Below, piece after piece: positions 45,263-59,846 of a DNA stretch of 64,000 nt. This DNA comes from Tupaia tana (lineage: Eukaryota; Chordata; Mammalia; Scandentia; Tupaiidae): positions 13,780,964-13,844,963 of the forward strand of contig JAKSZU010000004.1 in NCBI GenBank assembly GCA_026018925.1, in the 5' to 3' direction. Numbering within the stretch: position 1 is the stretch's first letter; every line of letters begins with the position of its first letter. A program made the translations under genes and the position numbers. Below the pieces are notes generated by a model. It was not told the origin of the DNA. It ran no database searches and worked only from the letters and a program-made list of their open reading frames with translations.

Positions 45263-45522
45263 GGAACCAGCAGTTAGCGTAATGGCTATGTCGCTGGACT
45301 CCCACGTAGTCGATCACGGTTTGCGTCCCGGACACGGTGGCTTAGAACTCATGCCGGGCGCGTGTGCATGTGTGCCCAAGATCCTGAGAGGAGAATGGAG
45401 GAGAAGGGATTGTGGCGTGACCATCCCTCCTGGGGGGTGATTTCTCACTTTCTGTCTGTCTCTCTGTCTGGTGAGCGCACGTGCCCTATAGCGAAAACCT
45501 CTCAAAAAAAAAAAAAAAAAAT
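45263..45522 (+). repeat. L SINE, young, in MER5
   Basis: 'ggaaccagcagttagcgtaa' to 'cctatagcgaaaacctctc' and an A run. Perfect 14-bp duplication 'aattcccatgccag'. Confidence 0.97.
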
Positions 45523-45548
45523 TCCCATGCCAGAATCTTAAGGTGGTG

Positions 45549-45828
45549 GGCTAGCAGGTGGCATAGTGCTTAAGGCACTGGATCCCACACGGTCAACTGT
45601 ATGGTTCAAATCCCAGATCTGGAGGCTTGAAAAACACGCCTGGTGTGTGCGTGTGTGTGTGTGTGTCTGGGCGCGTGTGAGCACATGTGCCCCCAAGATG
45701 CTGAGAGAAGAAAGGAGAAGGGACTGCAGCATGGCCATCCCCCTGGGGGTGATTTCTTACTTTCCCTCCCACTGACTCTGGTTAGTAGTGCACATGCCCT
45801 ACAGCCAAAAAATAAATAAATAAATAAA
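45549..45828 (+). repeat. L SINE, older, in MER5
   Basis: 'gggctagcaggtggcatagt' head, (GT)n in the body near 45650, 'tgccctacagccaaaaaat' end. Confidence 0.9.
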
Positions 45829-45890
45829 AGAACCCTAGGGTGGGAGGGACTAAAGTATCCGTAGTTTTTAAAAGTCTCTTTTTTAAAGTT

Positions 45891-46440
45891 TCTAACATGA
45901 AGCTATAATTAAAAACGGCACCATCCTAGACCTTGGTGCCCTCAAAGAGACCCAAAGCACAGATAAGGAAGATGAAGTGATGCGTCTACTAGGACCACCT
46001 GGAAGAGCCTCTCTGGCGACTACAGATTCTAGACCATTCTCATTTCAGGCTGAGCTCTTTGCACCCATGACCATCAATACAACCACCCTGGGTCATGCAG
46101 GATTACAGAACAGAACTATGGTTGTTACTTTAAATTCAAATGGTTTTGCACAACTAAGACTTTCTTCTTTCCTGGATGTTACAAATGATGTATCCAAGTC
46201 CAACATTTAGAGCCAAAGAGCAGGACCACAGAAAAAGACGTTTTCCTCTGAAGATGCTGCTTGGGCCACCGTGCCACTCCTTACACTTCTGTCCTGTATT
46301 CCTAAGAAAGGCAGCAACACCTCTTCTGGCCCCAAATCAACCCTTACTGAGTGTCCAGTCCTCCTCCTCCAGGTCTCGCAGCTGCTCTCCCGATAGCACC
46401 GTTACCTGACACCTATCTCAGGATATTAACTCAAAAACTT
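45891..46440. other. unique sequence downstream of STX12
   Basis: No repeat or gene recognised. It lies just beyond the predicted STX12 3' end. Confidence 0.4.
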
Positions 46441-46449
46441 ACTCAAGAA

Positions 46450-49400
46450 GGTTTTTACATGTTTATTTACATCAAACGTGGAAAAGTATGAGTGTGAAAA
46501 ATCTGTTTTCTTATTTTCATATTAGTTTAGCAAGAAATGGAGTGGCACTGTCGGGAAAGGGGGGAGTGGACGTAAATATCGCAGGAGAGCCGGAGGGTGC
46601 ACTGACACTGTCGGCCGGGAGAACAGTTAAGTGAGAGCCCGCACTGTTCCGGGCTCATGAAAAAGGGACGTGGACAACATTTATATTAAAAGCAGCAATC
46701 TTTTATTGGAACTTTTTTTTGTCTAAAACTGTGCGTGGAGATTGATCTCTTGTCCATAAATTAGGGTGAGTCTAACAGGACTATTGCAGATGAGTCTCAT
46801 TTACAAAAATGAACCTCTGCTCTGCTTTATTGCTGGGTCCACAGCCTAAGCTTCACACCACACTCAGTCTAGCTTTTACGGTCTTCCTGCCATCCGATGC
46901 CCAGCAACTCTTCCAGGGAACGGGCGTGCATCCGACAGCCATATAACCACCACCAGGAATGAAGAGCCACGTGTGAATGACGACAGAGCCCATCATTGCA
47001 AACAGCTCCTACTTGCCTTCCAAAAGCATGCTGTACCTAATCCCCTTCCTGTGCAGACGGGTGGGGCAACAGCCCAGACTACAGTGCTATTAAACGGACC
47101 TGTACACAACGAACGTGATGGCTTAGTGTGTGTGCACATGTGCTGCCATGGGCGACGGGGCCTTGTACCCGGGTTAGTGACATGCAGCCCAATGCCTGGC
47201 CAGCTCCGGTGGTTGCTTTTCATGGGGATCATGTGCAATTTTTCACTGTCCAGTTAAAGTGCCCAGATCTTTCAAAACAGAACAGACGTCTGAGAATCTC
47301 AAATTAAAATATTAAATAAAAATCGCTGGCCATTGCATGGTTCCTGATAGACTCCAGTATGCGGGGTGCCAGAGAGTGATCCTATCTCAGCTGCTAGTAA
47401 AAAGGCGAGTTTTGTATACACATAAAAGGGCAATTTTACAAGACTGTAGTGTCACCTGTCAAAAAGAATTTCTAGAATGGAATTTTCAGTACACACTTGG
47501 GATGGAGAAAAACCAGAATAGAAGAGAAAATAAACCCCACAGTAGTTAACACCTCATTTAAGAGTCAATACGACGTACATGTAAATTGATAAATACTGCC
47601 CACGGGTCACCAGCTCCAAGGCCGAGGCCGCAGTCAGTCTCTACCTACGTGATGAGGAGTTCTGGTGCAAGCTCCGTTCTTGTGACCTGCCTGCTCTGGC
47701 GGACTTCCCACAGGCGCTCGCCCTCACACACTGCTCAGTGGGAGAAGGTGTCAGACACGCTTCATTTGTAAACCAGCCAGAAAATGAAAACCAAGACTGC
47801 AATGATCACTGCCAGGACAAGCACCAGGATGCACATCTTCTTGCGTGACTTTTTCTGAGGAAAGAAATATGTAAAAACACTCATGAAACAGATGAAATTT
47901 TCATATCTAAGATTCCAAGAGAGCTTCCTAAAGCTGCCACGTTCAAATGCAAAATGAACCCTACCCATGTACCCACACTCCCACATGCGGAGGCCTTCTT
48001 TCACATCAGGCCACAAGGGCTGGGCAGAAGTGCAAGTTTTAATCCCAGGTCATGTACAGTTTTGCAAAAGAGCTATGCCTATGCTACTAAGCATTACTTG
48101 CCATAAAGTTAGTTATTTGTACATATGTATTTAAAGAACAGTTTTATGCCTATCATAAAACTGTGTTTCCAGGGTCAGCTGGTGGCCTGGGGGTGAAGGG
48201 TAACTGGCTCCCATGTGGCTGTGGAGGGAAAGGGAAGAAACACCTCAGCGTGACCACCCCGTGAGAGGTTCCTGTTTGCCCTCTCTCCCGGCACGCACAT
48301 GTATCCTCTGGCAAAATAATCTTTTCAAAACATGGTTTTGTTCATGTAAAAATGCAGGAGAATATAATCACCCACAGATAAAACTGACGACGTTTGGTTG
48401 TATTCCTCTAATCTTTTGTCTAAGCGTTTTGTTTTCTGACACAACTGGGGTCACACTCTTATGCTGCTTAATTTGTTTCTTGATGTTTAACAAACATTTC
48501 CTACTACAAGCTCTTCATAAACATCGCACACTCTCTGCGCTCTCTTTTTAAAATTTTGCAGGGGGCACATACATTTGGCAGCGAGAGAAAGAAGGAAAGC
48601 AAGAAAGCACTCTTGGGCATAGTCACGGCACAACCTCTTCCCCTCCATTTCTCCCTCCTTTTGGATCTTCGGATACACACACGCATGCCTGGTGTGTTTT
48701 TCAAGCTGCTGGGTCCAGGACTCGAACTGTACAGTTGGTCACATGGGATCCAGCTGCCCAGACCACAAGGCCATGAAATAGCCCCAAAAACATCTAATTC
48801 CCATATACTATGGCACTGAGTGATATATATAAAATTCGCTTAATTATTCTTTCCCCATGGACACTAAAGTCATCACACAGTTTTTAAAGAAAACCTTATT
48901 AAGTGCCTATTTCTTTAAAAGCATTTCTAGTTAAAATATAGCTATCCTAAGAATGTGTAAAATGAGTGAAATGCTATTTATTTCAAAAAATGCATACAAT
49001 GCCAGACTGAGGGGAAAGGAGGAGACTCATTCCCAGGGTCTCCATCCGAGACGGCCCCCGCAGGTCAGAAACCGAGGTCCAGCCAACATGCAGAGGGCCG
49101 GACAGTCCCGACTCCTGCCTGTGCACACCCGGACAGCAGAGATGCTGACCAAGTCCCGCCCTGGCGACGTTCAGTGGGTGTCCTTAAGCCTCCCGCTGTC
49201 CTGACTGAAACACAGCTTGTTTAGGAAATGAAACCAGCCTCACCCCAGACTTAGGTACTGTGCTGGCCCGCGGGCTTAGCCTTGCCACGAAGAGGCTTCT
49301 GTGTAAGTTTACTCAGGGTGTGCAGACTAGATCGCTGCGATGGGAAATACTCAGTGAAACGGACTGCAGCCTGACCGGCCCTTCCAGCTTCAGTCCCAGC

Positions 49401-52400
49401 AGAAAGCAGCAGCTGTCCCCAGCATGCTGGTGTGCTCCCATGGCCCCAGGACCCGCAGTACCAAGTCACCACCTTCAGTACCAGCTTTACCTGGTAGTAG
49501 GCGGCTCGATGTAGCTGATCAGTGGCTCTTTCGACATGTACTTCTGAGCTCTCCACATTGGCTTCTATGCTATCTGCAAAAAGGGTGACAGCAGATGTTT
49601 TAATAGGCTCAGATATTTCATGACTACAAATTGAACAGGTTTCTAATTTTTTTTAAAGAATGATTTATTTTTATTTATTTATTTTAATTTGACCAGAGAG
49701 GGACAGAGAGAGAGAGAGAGAGAGAAGGGGGAAGTAAGAAAGCAAGCTGCCAGGTCTGGGATTTGAACCACTGTCAGCCACGTGGGAGTCCAGCACCCCT
49801 AACTATCACGCCACCTGCTGGCCCCACAGATTTCTGATGTTATAGGTCCTGGTTTTACCACCCCAACTACTCCATTAAATCAAAAGTTACTACCTTGATA
49901 AAAGAATAGTTCTAAAAAAAAAATAGTTCTATTCTTTGGAAATAAACACTCCAGTATTTGGGAGCATGGGGCTATTAACTTTGCAACTCACCTGATATCA
50001 GTTCAGAAAAAATTACATCTACATGCACACACAAGATTCAAAATGGAATCAAAGGACATGTTTATTTTGGTCCAAAGAATTTAAAAACCTATGTATATTT
50101 TTTTCTTTTGTAATAAAGTTCGCTTTTATTCATGCAGAGAGCACGTGCCCGCATGTGATAGAAGTGCGGGGCCACCCCACAGGCTGGCTCGTCACGCTAT
50201 GGGCCCCTTCTCCCAGTCCCCAGCACTCAGCCCAGCATGTTTCAGGTTGACCAGGTGAGGGGTCTGAGCCAGGGGTCAGCACATGGCTCCAGCACTGCGG
50301 TGTGGAAGGCCTGACAGCTGTGCCACCAAGGCTGGGCCGGGTTTGACGGGCGCATTCTGCATCAACTCTGCAAGCCCTCATAGAGAACGGTGCACAGTGC
50401 ACAGAGCAGGGTGTCAGCAGGAGCATGGGGCCACAGTTAAAGAAGCTCCTTGCAGTATTTTTATTTTTACAACTTCTTGTAAACTTGAAATTATTTCCAC
50501 ATAAAAAGCTTTCAAAAAGAGGGAATATTGGGACCAGCAGGTTGCATGGTGGTTAAGGTGCTGGACACTCCCACATGGCCGACCACGGTTCGAGTCCTGG
50601 AGCTGGTGACTTGCTTTCTCTCCCTCCCTCTCTGTGATCAAATTAAAATAAATGAATGAATAAATGAAACTAAATAAACTAATTCTTTAAAAAAAAGAAA
50701 AGAGGAACCAGCAGTTAGCGTAATGGCTATGTTGCTGGACTCCCATGTAGTCGACCGCGGTTCGCATCCCAAACTCGGTGGCTTAAAACTCACGCTGGAC
50801 CCATGTGCACCACAGATCCCAAGAGGAGAATGAAGGAGAAGGGACTGCGGCGTGACCACCCCCCGGGGGGTGATTTCTCGCTGTCTCTCTGTCTCTGTCT
50901 TTCGCACGATTGCACACGCCCTATAGCAAAAATCTGTCAAAAAAAAAAAAAGCTTCAGAAAAGCATTACTAACACCATGGCTATGCAGGTTCTGGAGATA
51001 AAAGCTGGGACACTGACGACAGATTCTGCAAACCAAGACCTGCCCAGAAGCTACGGCAAGTGAAGGGGCTGAACAGCAACAAAGGCCACACTGTCAGGTC
51101 CACCCATGCCAACACGAGAGCCTGAAAGGGAACTTAGACATTTTTTTTTTTTTTTTTTAGAGAGGTTTTTGCTACAGGGTGAGTGCGCTTGCCAGAGACA
51201 GAGAGAGACAGAGAGACAGAAAGTGAGAAATCACCTCCCAGGGGGGATGGCCACGCCGCAATCCCTTCTCCTCCATTCTCCTCTCGGGATCTTGGGCATG
51301 CACGCACACGCGCCCAGCGTGAGTTTTAAGCCACCGGGTCTGGGACTCGAACCGTTCGACTACATGGGAGTCCAGCGACATAGCCATTACGCCAACTGCT
51401 GGTCCTGGGAACTTAGACATCTTATAAGCGGTGTTTCTAAACTTGAATTCTGCAGGCGACATGGTTTACCCACTTCTTTACAACAAGTGCTATTGATTCC
51501 CCTTGAGGCCTGAGATATTGATAATACGTACCAATCAGATCACCTTGGTCGTGGATCATCATGGCCAGGTCTTTAAATATCTGGTTGACGTCCAGAATGT
51601 CGGCCTGAGGAAGACAGGAGTGATGAGCCAGCGGCAGCAAGTGAGCAGACGCCCACTTGAGACACGTGTCAGGAAACACATGTGTTTAAGGCTCTGTGGT
51701 GCGCGCTTTATCACGCGGTCTATCACCAGTATTGAAGGTAGAAGGAAGATAGGTCTGCCCTTCCAGCCACACTGACTAGGCCTGGTGACCTGGTAAGATG
51801 GCCCCAGCCAAGCAGTACAAAGCAGGCACTGGAGTGCTGGCTCAGACCAGCTCCCCACACTGGAGCCTGGACTGGTCTCTACGGCAAAACCCCAATGGTA
51901 ATGAGACCTGGGTGGAGAGAGCTTCAACAGTGTAGACACTCCCATGCTAGTTGGGAGGAAGGCGAGGGGGAGACAGACCCACGCAGGAAGCCCTTTTCCC
52001 CCACCCGACTGGAGCTGTGTGAGCAGCAGCTGGTACTACTGTCATTTGGACAGTGCCCCAGAAACAGCTCGCGACTGACCACAAGAACTGCCTGGTGTGT
52101 GACGGACAGCTGCAGGCCAGTGGGCAACCTGTTTGGAAGGAACTACTCTGAGTAAGGAGGGTAGAGCTGAACCAGCACCTGACTGCGTGTGCCATCTGGC
52201 AGTGGTGGAAGAGTGTCACGGACAGACCCCACCTGGGTGTTTACCCACTCATGGGCAGCGGCTGATGGCTGGCCACATGGACAGAAGAAGGGCAATGGAG
52301 AGTTGACTCTCGGAGGGTCCCGTATAGGGCACGTCCCCAGGGAATTTTTTAAAAAAATTTTTTAGAGTAGGGCAAGTAGAGCTTCCTTTAATAATTATTT

Positions 52401-55400
52401 ATTTTTAATTCCATTTCTTATTATCCTTTTTTAATTTGACCAGAGACAGAAAGAAAGGGAAAGCAAGAAAGCAAGCGGCCAGGTCTGGGACTCCAACCAT
52501 GGTCAGGCCATGTGGGACTCCAGGGCCTCCAGATACCACACCTCCTGCCAGCCCCCCAGGGGAATTTGAGAGTTGCATTTAAGTAGAAGCTGTTGATGTC
52601 TGTCCGAAGATGTCCCGTCCAGGTTGGGAAGGCGACTAGAAGCACAACCTGGAAGGGCGGTGTTGCCAACCCCACTCCCACCAGCTACGAGCTGCAGTGG
52701 CGGGCAGGTTGCAGATGCAGCTGAACTGGGCAGGAGTGGGGTAGAATCCTGCACACAGAGGAGGAGCCAGGGCGCTGCAGAGAGAGGACTGAGCCACGGC
52801 TAAGTGTGTGGTCTGAAGGCTGCCGGAGGCGAGGCTGCTGGACGGTAGGCCTCGCACTGCACTGTAAATCCAAGGAGAGCCACCCAAGCAGAAAGCAGCA
52901 GAGCCCAGGCACAGAGCCAGCCAGGTGGCGAGTGGCTAGACATGGATGCTAAGTCCAGGCTGAAGCAACCAGATCGCACCTGCTGAACGTGAAGGGACTC
53001 GCTGTGTCCCTTACGGTAAGTTGCACACCTTAGCTCCAGCCTCACTCCCCTCCGCATCACCCTTTCCTGGTGTGCGAGAGCCACGTGTGTGGAGCAGCAC
53101 CGGAAAGGCAGGGTGCCTCTGGGGATGCCAGGACGATCACAAGGCACTGAGGCGGACGGCCTCCTCGTGGGCAGAGGGTCTCAGTCCTGGCTGCACAGTA
53201 CAGTCATCTAGAGAACTCTGAGCAAACTCCCATGTCAGGGTCAACCCAGAAATTGTGATTTATTAGGCTGGCCCATTTAGAATTGTACGTATTTGCCCGC
53301 TTTTGACCTGTTAGACCCAGGACTTTGACACAGTTCACTCTAGTGGGTAGTGGGTAGTGGGAGAAGAGAGCTGGGGACTTCAGCTCCTACGGGGCTGTCA
53401 GGAGTCAGAGCGACCCCGCAGACGGAGTCAAGGAGGCCCCAGTCCCCTTCACCCCATCTACCCCAGCAACGGCAGTCTTCTATCCCCCGTGGGGAGGCCA
53501 CTTGGGCAGGCTCAAGGACGTTCTACTGGTCACTGGGCAAGCTCGGACAGGTCAGCAATACCTCATCCCGCACCTCAAAAGCTGTCCCCACTCCCCTGGC
53601 TCGCTGAAGGGTAAGCTCTACAGACCAGGACTGGACTTCCGAAAGCACAAAGGCGGAGCAGGCTCCCAGCTTGCCTTCAGACGGCAAGGGGCTCTGTAGA
53701 GCCGGCCCACCGTGAGGTGCCCCTGGGGTCGGAGGGTAAGTCCCAGCAGCAGCAGCACGTGTCTGCCGGGCTCTGTCTTCCAAGCGTACGTGGAGAGCAT
53801 GGAGACCACAAGGGGCAGGGCAACCAAAGGACGCCTGGCCATCCACGAGCACCGGGGCTAGGACCCTCGCCAAGGCACTGCGACAGTCCACGGCCGCACT
53901 GCAGTAGGCGGACTGTGCAGCACACGGGGACGCCATGTGCGCGTTCGTGACCACGCGGCCGGCAGGTGATGCATCCGGACGCCTGCACACGGAGTGGAGC
54001 AGAGCGCACAAGCGGGCACTCACCTCCAGCTGCCGGATTGCCGTCTCCCTCTCCTTGATGAGCTCCAGCTCCTGCTCAGTGACAGCCACCTCCTCCTCCT
54101 GGCCTTGCACCTGGCTCCACTCCTCGTGGCTATAGGGGACAGACACATTGCTTGACTCCACCTGTCATAGCGTGACCAGACAGACACCTTCACAACCTCT
54201 CACGGCCAGCAGAACCCACCCAAAGCCACTACCAGGCTCCAACTTCATGGGCATCTATTTCGAGTCCCCGAGGGCCGCAGACGTCGTATCCGGAGACCAG
54301 AGCTGGTAACACTGAGAAAGGTCTCAGCTCCGACAGGCAAGGCGGAGATGAAGCCTAGTTATGAGGGTCGGGCTCCTTGCCATTTCCATGTGGGCTTCTC
54401 TGCAGCCCTGCAGACCAGGAAAGTAGCCCGAGGCCGGCAGTCCCTTATCACATGGCCCCCTTCCCGGGTACCCGCTAAGTACAAGACATGCTGGCACTTC
54501 AGAGGGAACAGGTGGAGGAGAGCAGGTTAGCTGACCACAGTGTTTGCCACTCAGGTTTTTTTTTTTTTTTTTGAGTTTTTTTGCTGTAGGGCGTGTACAC
54601 TCACTGAAGAAACAGAGATAGTGAGTAAATCACCCCCCAAAGGGATGGCCATGCTGTAATCCCTTCTCCTTCATTCTCCTCTCAGGACCTTGGGCACGCA
54701 CAAACATGCATGCAAGAGCTTTAAGCAGCTGGGTCTGAGACTTGAACTGCAGTTAACTACGTGGAAGTCCAGCGACATGACCATTATGCCATCTGCTGGT
54801 CCCAGTTCTTTTTTTTTTTAAGATATTTCTGCCTTAGGGCATGTGCACTCATCAGAGAGAGAGAGACAGTGAGAAGGAAAGTGAGGAATCACCCCTGGGG
54901 GATGGCCACGATGCAACTTCTTCTCCTCCATTCTCCTCCCAGGGTCTTGGGCACGCATGCACACGAGCCCAGCATGATTCCTGAGCCAGTGGATCAGGGA
55001 TCTGAACCATGGTCGGCCATGTGGGAGTCCAGTGATATAACCACTATGCCATCTGCTGACCCCTCACCACTTAGTTTAACAGAATCTTTTGATTTTTAGA
55101 CACTTCCTTGAAGTGAAAAAGTCTTAACAGAAAACCAAAATAAAAAGCTGGTGCAAAGTTGTAACTCTTCAGGTGTTGAGAGAAAGGCGTATTACTTCTA
55201 CTAGACGTGGAGTATGAAGTCCAGTGGTAAGTACTTCTCAGCCTAAATAAATCACACCTCACCTCCACAATACAGGACTGTCATCTATGTACTGAAGACA
55301 CATACCAGAACACAGTAGCGCCCCCGGCCTGTGAGATGCCCGCGCAGTAGGGAGACAGGCTGTCTGTGGGGTCACCATGGAGAAGTTAAGGATGGTGACG

Positions 55401-58400
55401 TCTGGGCCAGCTGATGGTGTAGCAGTTACATTCCTGGACTCCCACATGTCTGACCATAGTTCAAGTCTCAGACCTGGTGGCTGGAAACTCACGCCAGGAG
55501 TGTGTGCATGAGTGCGTGACCACGATCCCAGGGGAACGGAGAAGGGATCATGGCATGGCCTGTCTCCGCCTCTCCCTCTCTGGTAAGCATGCGTGCCCTA
55601 AGGCAAAAACTTCATTAAAAAAAAAAAAAGGAGACATCTTTCAGATATCAGCGGTCTGCTTCCCCTCTCCTGCTCCTACAAGGGTGAGCCGCCCTCATCT
55701 CAGCGGGTGAGCACAGACCAAGAACCTTGAAGCCTTTAAACGTGAATTAGAGGTAGGATAACAGCTCTTCTAAGCTGGAGAAGGGAGAGCTCTTGCTCAT
55801 TCCTGGTGAGTCAAGCTCCCTCCCCAACCTACAGACAACAAAACTTCCTTGGAAGTTTTTATTCACCTTGGAATTATTCCTTTCATAGTGCAAAGATCTG
55901 GGGAAAACCCATGGTTTTGACTCAATTTTACTTTGTAGATTATAAACCACTGCTGAGTCCCCCCATTGTGAGCATCTGTGGGAGAGCGGTTCCAGGGCCC
56001 CGCAGGCACCACGCTGCATCGCTCCAGCTCCCTAGGGGAACGGCCAGCTGTGGCCACCCAGTCCCACATCCCAGTCCAGCTGACTTCTGATTGCATCATG
56101 CTCCACAGCTGGCTGACTCCCAGGCGTGCAGCCCATCAGAGCTGCAGCCGACGCACACCTGCCCGCCACCAGCGCTTGTGAGGAGCCCCCTTACCTGTCA
56201 AAGGAGACGAGCTGACCCTCTCTCTGCCGCTCCTCCGCCTGGAAAGCAGACAGCACCCGCGCTGTTACTCGGGAACACCAGACGGGCACAGACAGGCCCC
56301 TCTCTGAGAATGCAGCCCCTGCAGGAGGCGCGAGCCGACAAGGCCCTGGCCACGTTTGGGCCGAGGGATGGGAGGCGGCGGGTGAGAGCAGGTGTGCGCA
56401 GTCCGGGCCCAGATGGAAACAGTGCAGAGAGGGGTGCGAGGGGCCACACGAGGAGCAGGATAATGACACAATTTAACCTAAGTTAAAATCTGAGGTGGAC
56501 TAGCTCCCTGGGATCTGCTCGAGAGGTGTGTTCCACAGGGCGCTGCAGTTCGAACCCCTAGCACAGTCAGTCTGAAACGTGCTGGGCCTGCAGAGTCGGT
56601 CAGAACCGGGCTGGGCCTGCGCGCTACTGCCCAGTCGGTGGCTGGCCCACGGGAGGAAGGAGTCAGCAGCACGGCCGGACCCCGGGGAGGTCTGCTTTGC
56701 CTGTCTCTCTCCCTCTCATACATGTGCTCTATCATGAATTAAAAAATAAAAAAATTTTAAAAATGTTCAAGGGGAGGTAGGTTAAGTAAAAGGGCTCAAC
56801 ACAAATTTCCGGAAAGTGTGGACTGGGTCTCGTCACTGTCAGAGGGCACACCTGCTGGCCGAGACAGCGAGCACCCGCCCCCTGCGGCGTGCTCTCCTGC
56901 AGTCTGTCCCTCCACTTTCCCATCCGGTCAGGATTCGGCCACACACGTACGCACACCTGGATGTTTTTCAAGCCGCCGAGACCAGGATTCCACCTGCAGT
57001 TGGCCACGTAGAATCTGGCTTTCTATGCACACAGGGCTTAGGCACTGTGCTACAGGCTGGCCTACAAGCTCTCTCTACATGGGTACTTATAACGTGTTGG
57101 GTACTAAAATGACACACTCATTTCTACTTACTGCGTAGATGACTTCGAAATTTAACAACGAAGTAATAAGAAAAACAGGTTATATATGACCTATTTTTAA
57201 GTGTTTGTTGTTTTGTTTTTGCCATAGGGTATGTGCTGTGCTCACTGGAGAGGGAAAGTGAGAAATCATCTTCCGGGGGGATGGCCAGGCCACAACCCCC
57301 TCTCCTCCATCCTCCTCCGGGGATTTTGGTACATCCACCTGACATAATTTTTAAGCCACCAGGTCTGAGACTCCGAACCGCGTTCAGCTATGTGTTCAGC
57401 ACCTTAACCACCACGCTACCTGCTGGCCCCACAACAATTTATTAATTTTTTTTTAGAATTATTTTAACTTTATTATTATTATTAGTTTTCCAATTTGACC
57501 AGAGACAGAGAGTAGCGAGAAAGGAAGCCGCCAGGTCCGGGACTTGAACCACGGTCGGCCATGGGGAAGTCCAGCGTCCTTAACCACCATGTCATCTACC
57601 ACCCCCACAATAATCTATTTTTTTTAAAAATGTTGCTAGAAGGTGCTTAGAGCTCACCAGAGAGAGAGAGGGAAGGTGTGCAAACTCCCCACGGGGCTGG
57701 GCCACACTGCAACCCCTTCCCTTCATTTATCCTCCTCTTGAGATTCTGGATGTGTGCACCTGACATGTTTCTTAGGCCACCAGGTCTGGGACGTGGGTGA
57801 CACAGTTGGCCACGTGGGATCCTTAACCACCATGTCACCAGCTAGCCCCATCTACTAGGTCATTGGAAAAGTCACAACACACTTTTTTTCTATGCACAAA
57901 TGTGTCATACGGGTTGTTTTTCATTTTTATTTTACCAAAGTTGAGAAAGAGGAGAATAGCAATGGAGTCACACTTCAAATACATCAAGTAAATGACTGAA
58001 CTGAAGAGATGCAATCAAAACCTTCGACTGGAAGAACTTAGTGGTGCAGAATTCTTTTTTTGGGGAGAGGTTTTTGCTATGAGGGCATGTGTTCACCAGA
58101 AAGAGACAGAAAGTGAGAAATCACTCCCCAGGGGGATGGCCACACTGCAATCCCTTCTCCTCCATTCTCCTCTCGGGATCTTAGGCACGCATGCACAAGT
58201 GCCTGGCATGAGTTTAAGCCACCAGGTCCAGGACTCGAACCGCGGTCAACTACGTGGGAGTCTGGCTACATAGCCGTTATGCCAACTGCTGGTCCCAGTG
58301 GCAAAGGGTTTTGACAACCCAGTATTTTTATTTAAAAGAAAAACTTACCCAGGGACCAGCAGATGGCATAATGGTTAGGACGCTGGACTCCCACTTAGTC

Positions 58401-59815
58401 GACCGCAGTTCAAGTCCCAGACCTGACAGTTAAAAATCACGCTGGGCGTGTATGCGTGTGTGCCGACCCAAAATCCCAAAAGAAGGGACTGTGATACAGC
58501 CGTCCTCCCAGGAATGATTTCTCACTTTCTTGTCTCTCCAGTGAGCACATGCACCCTTATACCAAAAATCTCTCTTAAAAAAATCTTACCCCTCTTATAA
58601 TAGCAATTGAGGGCAAGCAAAATGAAGACATTTTCAAAATTCTACTCAATGAGGAATACTGTTTTTCCTTTTCCTTTTCCCAGCACTGCCCATACCCTGA
58701 AGCCCACCCATGTGCCCTTCTTCAGGATCCATTATCCCGACTATCCTGACATGACTGCCTTGCATTTGAAAAAGTGATACGCGTCAATTCAGTATCAATT
58801 TATACGAACGGAATGGTCCCATCTGTACTCTCGTGAGCTTGTCGGACCACTCCAGAATGTACCAGGCCCACCATGGTACTGCATGGAACTGCTTGTTCTT
58901 TTTTTGCTGTGTAGCATCATAGTGTGTCACACAGCATAAGGTCTTCTTGCAAGTTTTCAATCCTCTCCCTTATCCTGCCCCCACCTTAAAGTTTAGAGCA
59001 GGTCAAATGTCACAAAGTATTTACGCATTCTACCCCGATGGACATCAGTGATGCCACCAAGGGCGCCCTGGTGCTCACACTGGAGGTCTCTGTAGGCTGT
59101 GAGCGCCAGGTCACCCGGAGTGTGTGTTCGGAACTTAGAGTAAAATGTCTTCCTGAGCGGGTGCTCTGACTTCGCTAGGCTGGCAGAGAGGGAGGCTCCC
59201 GCTGGGCCACCTCACACCCACCACTCCCTGTGTTTGCAGAACTCAGAATGCTTGCTCTCCTCACGGAGATGAGCGAGCATCTCATCACGATCTTCAGCTG
59301 CAGCCCCAGGACTACAGACGTCGGCCATCTTTCCATCTGTCCAGCTGCTGACGTCACTCAAGGCCACACCAGCATGACTGTCTCCCTTTCCCCACGTGTG
59401 GCACTCAGGGAGCAGACCAAGGGTGGGCTGCATGGGGTGGTGCCCAGCCTCACTAGACTACGGCCCTCCTGGTCATCACACGGGGTGAGGGAGCACCAAT
59501 GCCGCTCCACTAGACGCACATCTAAGTCTCGATGCAGTTTCTCGACCTCCTGAGTGCTCAGAAAGTCTCTTCTGTCTGTAGAAATAAGGACCAGCGATTG
59601 GTGTAATGACTATGTCATATGGACTCCCATGTAGTGGACCGTGGTTCCAGTCCCGGATCTGGTGGCTTAAATTCAGTCAGGCCCGTGTGCATGCATGCCC
59701 AAGATCCCGAGAGGAGAATGGAGAAGGGATTGCAGCATGGCCATCCCCCCGGGGGGGTGATTTCTTGCTTTCTAGCTCTTTGTCTCTCTCTGCCTGGAGA
59801 ATGCACACGCCCTAT

Positions 59816-59846
<31 letters not shown>

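Larger units (their letters stand above)
45190..45890 (+). mobile_element. MER5-like (hAT-Charlie) DNA transposon remnant, twice interrupted
   Basis: 'ccaatggttctcagtcatgg' and 'cagcacattagaattaccca' match the 5' half of MER5A-type elements. Further pieces lie between and after the two inserted L SINEs. Non-autonomous and ancient. Confidence 0.75.
46450..47761 (-). other. STX12: STX12 3' UTR (predicted)
   Basis: About 1.3 kb free of SINEs after the stop, in contrast to its flanks, as expected for transcribed sequence. The end is set by the more distal of two AATAAA signals and is uncertain. Confidence 0.55.
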
